Below, in pieces: positions 60,440-64,000 of a stretch of DNA of 64,000 nt. The notes below the pieces were generated by a model. It saw only the letters and a program-made list of their open reading frames with translations. It searched no databases and was not told where the DNA came from. The position numbers were made by a program, and so were the translations under genes. The stretch spans positions 1 through 64,000 of the forward strand of contig CAMPDV010000091.1 of the NCBI GenBank assembly GCA_946699065.1. The letters run 5' to 3'. The stretch's first letter is position 1. Each line of letters begins with the position of its first letter. Origin of the DNA: Loxodes magnus (taxonomy: Eukaryota > Ciliophora > Karyorelictea > Loxodida > Loxodidae).

Positions 60440-60656
60440 TTGCTTCTAATGATTTAACTACTAATTTTATTTTGGACCTTATTTAACAATACTGGGGCAT
60501 TTGGTTCAAGATTCAAGAATAATCATTAATAAATCGAGTCCCCATTTTGAGAAAATGACGTGACTTTTTGTATGGCTAGAATGATAAAGAAGTATGAGAC
60601 ATTTTTTTATATTAATATTGAAAGATCTATGCGCTCTATAATGATATTTATTTATA
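60288..60656 (-). repeat. right long inverted repeat of unit 2
   Basis: Inverted partner of 55149-55551, more diverged than the unit 1 pair. The tip ends in AGATCTATGCGCTCTATAAT, matching the GAGCGC tips of unit 1, with part of the tip hairpin deleted. Confidence 0.82.
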
Positions 60657-61373
60657 TCATTCTGAAATTTTTTAGTTTTTTATTTTTGAATTTAAGATCT
60701 TACTTATATCTCTTTTTAAAGCTTAATTAGATGTATTTTTTATTTTATTTATATATTAAAAAATTTCCTAGAAGTTTAAATTAGATTAAAATATTCCTTT
60801 AACTACTTTTAGGTATTTTAACTTACGTATCCATTGGTTTATATTAATTTTGCAAAATTCACGCATACATTTCATTTCTTTATCTTAGTAAAAAAATAAT
60901 TTTTGTTCGTATTTTTATTAAAATTTTATACCTTATAACTTTATTGCTCACTGCAAAAAAAAAACTTAATTTAAGTTCCAGAATAAATAAACTCAATGCT
61001 TTGAAATTTATAATATCTTCTTTAATTAAGATTTAACTTATTGTAAGCATTCTAAATGCAAATATAATTCTTTAGGAGAAAAAGAACTTTTTAGTCTTGA
61101 TAAGACAAAGTAATTTTTAATAGTGGCTTAAATTATCCTAAAAGAGTAAATATCCTAAATTCAATTCTTTATAAATAAAATAGCGTTTATTATGTACAAT
61201 AAAAGCATTAGGAATTCTCTTCTCTTGAATGTCTTTAAAATGAGATTAATTATTAGTTATTATGAAAAAATATTTATTTAGATTGAAAGGGTCTTTTAAG
61301 ACATATTCAACTTTGTGAAAATGGAGTGTACCATGGGAGAAAATATTAATGCTGAGAGTTGAATAAAGTCTAT
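60657..61373. other. spacer right of unit 2
   Basis: No gene recognised. The upstream part of the next ORF's frame remains open to about 61280, so its true start may lie here. Confidence 0.35.
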
Positions 61374-61949
61374 ATGGAAAATATTTGCTTATTAGATATT
61401 AAAGGCTACACAGAATTGGATAGTTTATATTATTTGAAATTATAGCAGGAGAAGAAAGAGCAGCACTTTTATAAGTTCATTTCAAGAAAAAATAAGAGCA
61501 TCGAGAAATAAATGGTAGCTCTTTAATAGAACTAATCTTAAGAATAGTTTAAATATTCCTTCACTTATTTTAAAATAGGTACACTTATCTATAATTGGAT
61601 CTACCATGCTATAGCAAATATAAATGAGAGAGTTGATCAGCATGCTTGAAATTTATAATTGCTCTTACAGCAAATTAAATTAATTCCAAGAGACAAGATA
61701 TAAGAGTATGGAACTGGAAAAAAATTTGAGAAGGGAAGAAAGATTTCTAAAACCAAGTAAAAGAATGAAGTCTCTGTTATTAAATATTTCATAGATATCC
61801 AAATTTATTATAAAAGAATTTATATAGTTTCATATAATAACTAAAAAGAGCTATATATTAATAGAAAAATGAAAGAAAAATTAATGTTTTTTCATCTAAT
61901 ATCTTTCATTGCTTAATCAATAGTTCATAAAATATGTTTCATCTTTTGA
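61374..61949 (+). CDS. hypothetical ORF (191 aa)
   Basis: ATG 61374, TGA 61947. The first 130 residues are balanced and charged (Asp-Ile-Lys-Gly-Tyr-Thr-Glu-Leu-Asp, later Arg-Val-Asp-Gln-His-Ala) with one TGA as Trp; the last 40 are hydrophobic filler. The frame is open upstream and includes Cys and His residues, so it may be a later exon of a longer gene. Not recognised. Confidence 0.4.
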
Positions 61950-63228
61950 CATTAAAAATTCACTAAGGATACTAAAAAATCAGTTTAATTTCTTTAGTTA
62001 TTGATCTAGGATTTCATACTTAAATTATTAGTAATTTCTAATATTATAGAACTTTTATAATCATATTCTTTATCTTTGAACATAAGATAACTTTTGGCTT
62101 AATGTTTATAAATTCCTTCTTTCTCTTACATTTATTAGGAAGATATTAAGAATTTCTATTATTATAGCTTTATAGCACTAAATATTCTTTAGCCATTTTT
62201 CTAATTTTCTTATTTCCTTATACCTTATTTTCAAACTTAGAATTTTGCTATTTTTCTATTTTTATTTTGCTCTTTTAAATAGGCTAAAGAATCACTGCAT
62301 AAAGTAAAATATGCGAAACCAAATTATTATACTAAAGTCAAGAAAGTTGAATCTTATAACTATTTGAAGAATATATTAGAATATTAGTGCCACAGTTACT
62401 TGCATTAGTTTAGTATTAAGAGTCAATTTAGATGCTTGATATAAGGGGGCCAAATGTATAAATATGAACTATATAATTTTATGTTAATAAGCCTTCAATC
62501 ATACTAGTCTAATGTATTAAGTTAAATGAATAAAAGGATAAACTTTATCTAGAATGTAAATATGGTATTAAGACAAAGTAGTTGCATCTTCTAAAATAAG
62601 TAGATTAAATAGGAATTAACTAGTATAAAATAAATAAATAAATAGTTATAAATAGATTGTAAATTTAATTAAATAAAGCATATTTCAAGTAAGATATTAT
62701 TAGAGAATTATCCTTAAGCTAAAATTAACGGAATTGCATCAATCTAAGGAAATTCAATTGTATTAAATAACTTGCTTTTAATTTTTATGAATCGAAATCT
62801 TGTAATCAGAAATTTAGAATTTTTAATCTAATTATTTTAAAGAATATTAAAAAAAGCTAGATATCTAGTGGTTTATTACTACTAAATAAACTGATAATAA
62901 CTATTATGCTGTCTAAAAGTATCAGATATCTTAAATTTTCTAAGCTTAAATTTACAATACTTAGAATAAAAATATCTGAAAATCATAGTTAATTGAAGAC
63001 AGATTATCATCTAGCCAGATTTATATTTAAAATAAGAAAATAAAAGTTGCAAACTAATAAATTTAAAGTATTAGCTTGAAAAATTGATTTACTTATAAAT
63101 TGTAAAAGATAAACTTAGAAGTATACCTTAGGCAATATATTATATGTTAGACTGGTTTACTAAAAGAAGGACTAACTTCTCATAAATTATATACCTTAAT
63201 TTTATAAACATTTCATGTCTTTTAGGAT
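61950..63228. other. 1.3 kb without a recognised gene
   Basis: AT-rich spacer downstream of two convergent genes; nothing else seen. Confidence 0.4.
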
Positions 63229-64000
63229 TCAGTTTAGAGTATCTACTTCGATTTTATACTCTTAATGATCTAAGGAAGTTAGGCATAAGCACTTTTTCAT
63301 GTAAGATTTCCATACATTGCTCTTTTTGTTGATGATAATGTCTCCAAATTTCTAAACTCTTTTTTTAATTATGCACACTCTAAAATCATTACTATCTAGA
63401 ATATTGTCTAAGCACTATATTGGATATAGATTATCAGAAATACCATCAAAATGATTCTGCATGGTTAAATAAACTTACATTCTCTTTGATTTGGTATAAT
63501 CCTTTATAAAAATTTGACTATATTTTTGACAAATCTGCTGATTTCATTTCTTGTAGTAAGAAGATTTGTAGAACTATTATTTATAGAATGGAAGCAAATA
63601 TTTTGATATTATTCACTTAAACTCAATTTAGTTTCTATTGCAGTACCTTCTAAGACTTCATGCAAATCTTTTGTATTAATTACCTAGATAAGAAGAAGAA
63701 AATAATGAGCATATGAATATTCTATCTGGATAATTAATTTACCTTTATTTAGAAATATCTTATGATAATCTTTGCTACTCAAAAGGACTGATAAATTCTC
63801 AGTACATTTCAGTGTAATCATTTTAAAATACAGAGTTAATAAATTCTAATAGTGAACTTGGAATTTGATTTATCTTAGCATGCATCTCTTCTATTAGACT
63901 TTCGACAACCTCTAATAATTTGTCTTAAAGCTAACAATTATTTAATTCTTTATTATCCTATGATTATTTTTTCTCATTTTTCTTCAAAGTTGTCTTCTCT
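63229..64000 (-). CDS. partial gene, paralogue of the 1785-5011 protein
   Basis: Cut by the window's right edge. The visible ~229 residues align with the ordered C-terminal region of the protein at 1785-5011. Shared segments include Ile-Ser-Pro-Phe-Glu, an Asn-Ile-Lys-Ile-Phe-Ala-Ser-Ile-Leu block, Phe-Tyr-Lys-Gly, Asp-Gly-Ile-Ser-Asp and Leu-Asp-Asn-Ile-Leu-Asp. Differences fall mostly at third codon positions, so both are or were under selection. Two introns (63684-63742 and 63457-63478) are at the same places as in the paralogue. Two in-frame TGA codons occur. The stop is the TGA at 63229-63231. Function unknown. Confidence 0.72.

Larger units (their letters stand above)
55149..60656. mobile_element. 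unit 2: 5.5-kb segment bounded by long inverted repeats
   Basis: Bounded by 55149-55551 and 60288-60656, with tips related to unit 1. It holds a truncated tetraspan copy (56950-57046), CCHC repeat copy 2 (57785-58647) and sequence in the same order as 46372-49560 of unit 1. The CCHC copy is absent at the matching place in unit 1 (around 47990), so it is an insertion or was lost there. The content suggests a shortened, older member of the same family. Confidence 0.55.

Noticed and set aside
60500-60520. GGTTCAAGATTC as a tRNA T-arm
   Set aside because: No acceptor, D-arm or anticodon arm fits around it; it is part of the repeat shared with 55.3 kb.

Overview
The window is very AT-rich nuclear DNA from a ciliate that reassigns all three standard stop codons. 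TAA and TAG are read as Gln everywhere. TGA is read as Trp inside genes, often at positions where the protein family requires Trp, and it also ends the genes. This matches the context-dependent UGA code of karyorelict ciliates such as Loxodes (UAR = Gln, UGA = Trp or stop). A Condylostoma-like heterotrich code is the alternative, but every convincing gene end here is TGA. Introns are few and tiny (16-22 nt, a few of 36-66 nt). Under the standard code almost every gene is invisible, so all CDS below were read by hand with the ciliate code. Boundaries are my own reading and were not computed.

Layout. 1.8-7.4 kb: a large Q/S-rich protein (minus) whose paralogue is cut by the right window edge, then an SGNH hydrolase-EEP phosphodiesterase/nuclease fusion (minus). 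9.2-12 kb: two weak ORFs. 11.9-19.4 kb: one 7.4-kb exon encoding a P4-ATPase-like/guanylyl cyclase fusion. 19.6-29.8 kb: unknown genes, an Alba protein, a RING-FHA protein, and an RBCC(TRIM)-Kelch-RG-repeat protein. 32.2-37.3 kb (all minus): an otubain-like protein without its catalytic Cys, coiled-coil/CCHC proteins, and a RING-like coiled-coil protein.

37.4-60.7 kb is an accessory region. Two nested-repeat units are bounded by long inverted repeats (37433-52248 and 55149-60656) whose outer tips are related. Inside are three full and one broken copy of a four-pass membrane protein family, CCHC-knuckle genes, and one unknown 398-aa ORF. Three loci carry a conserved ~155-nt sequence with compensatory closing helices that looks like a structured RNA. 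I interpret the units as an undescribed family of mobile elements; no transposase was recognised.

How the genes work together: there is no operon-like logic. The housekeeping-like part is mainly signalling (cGMP synthesis), nucleic-acid binding and ubiquitin-type scaffolds. Several genes need one A to be dropped from an A-run to stay in frame, pointing to homopolymer error, decay or recoding. No tRNA, rRNA, telomere repeat or CRISPR array was recognised.
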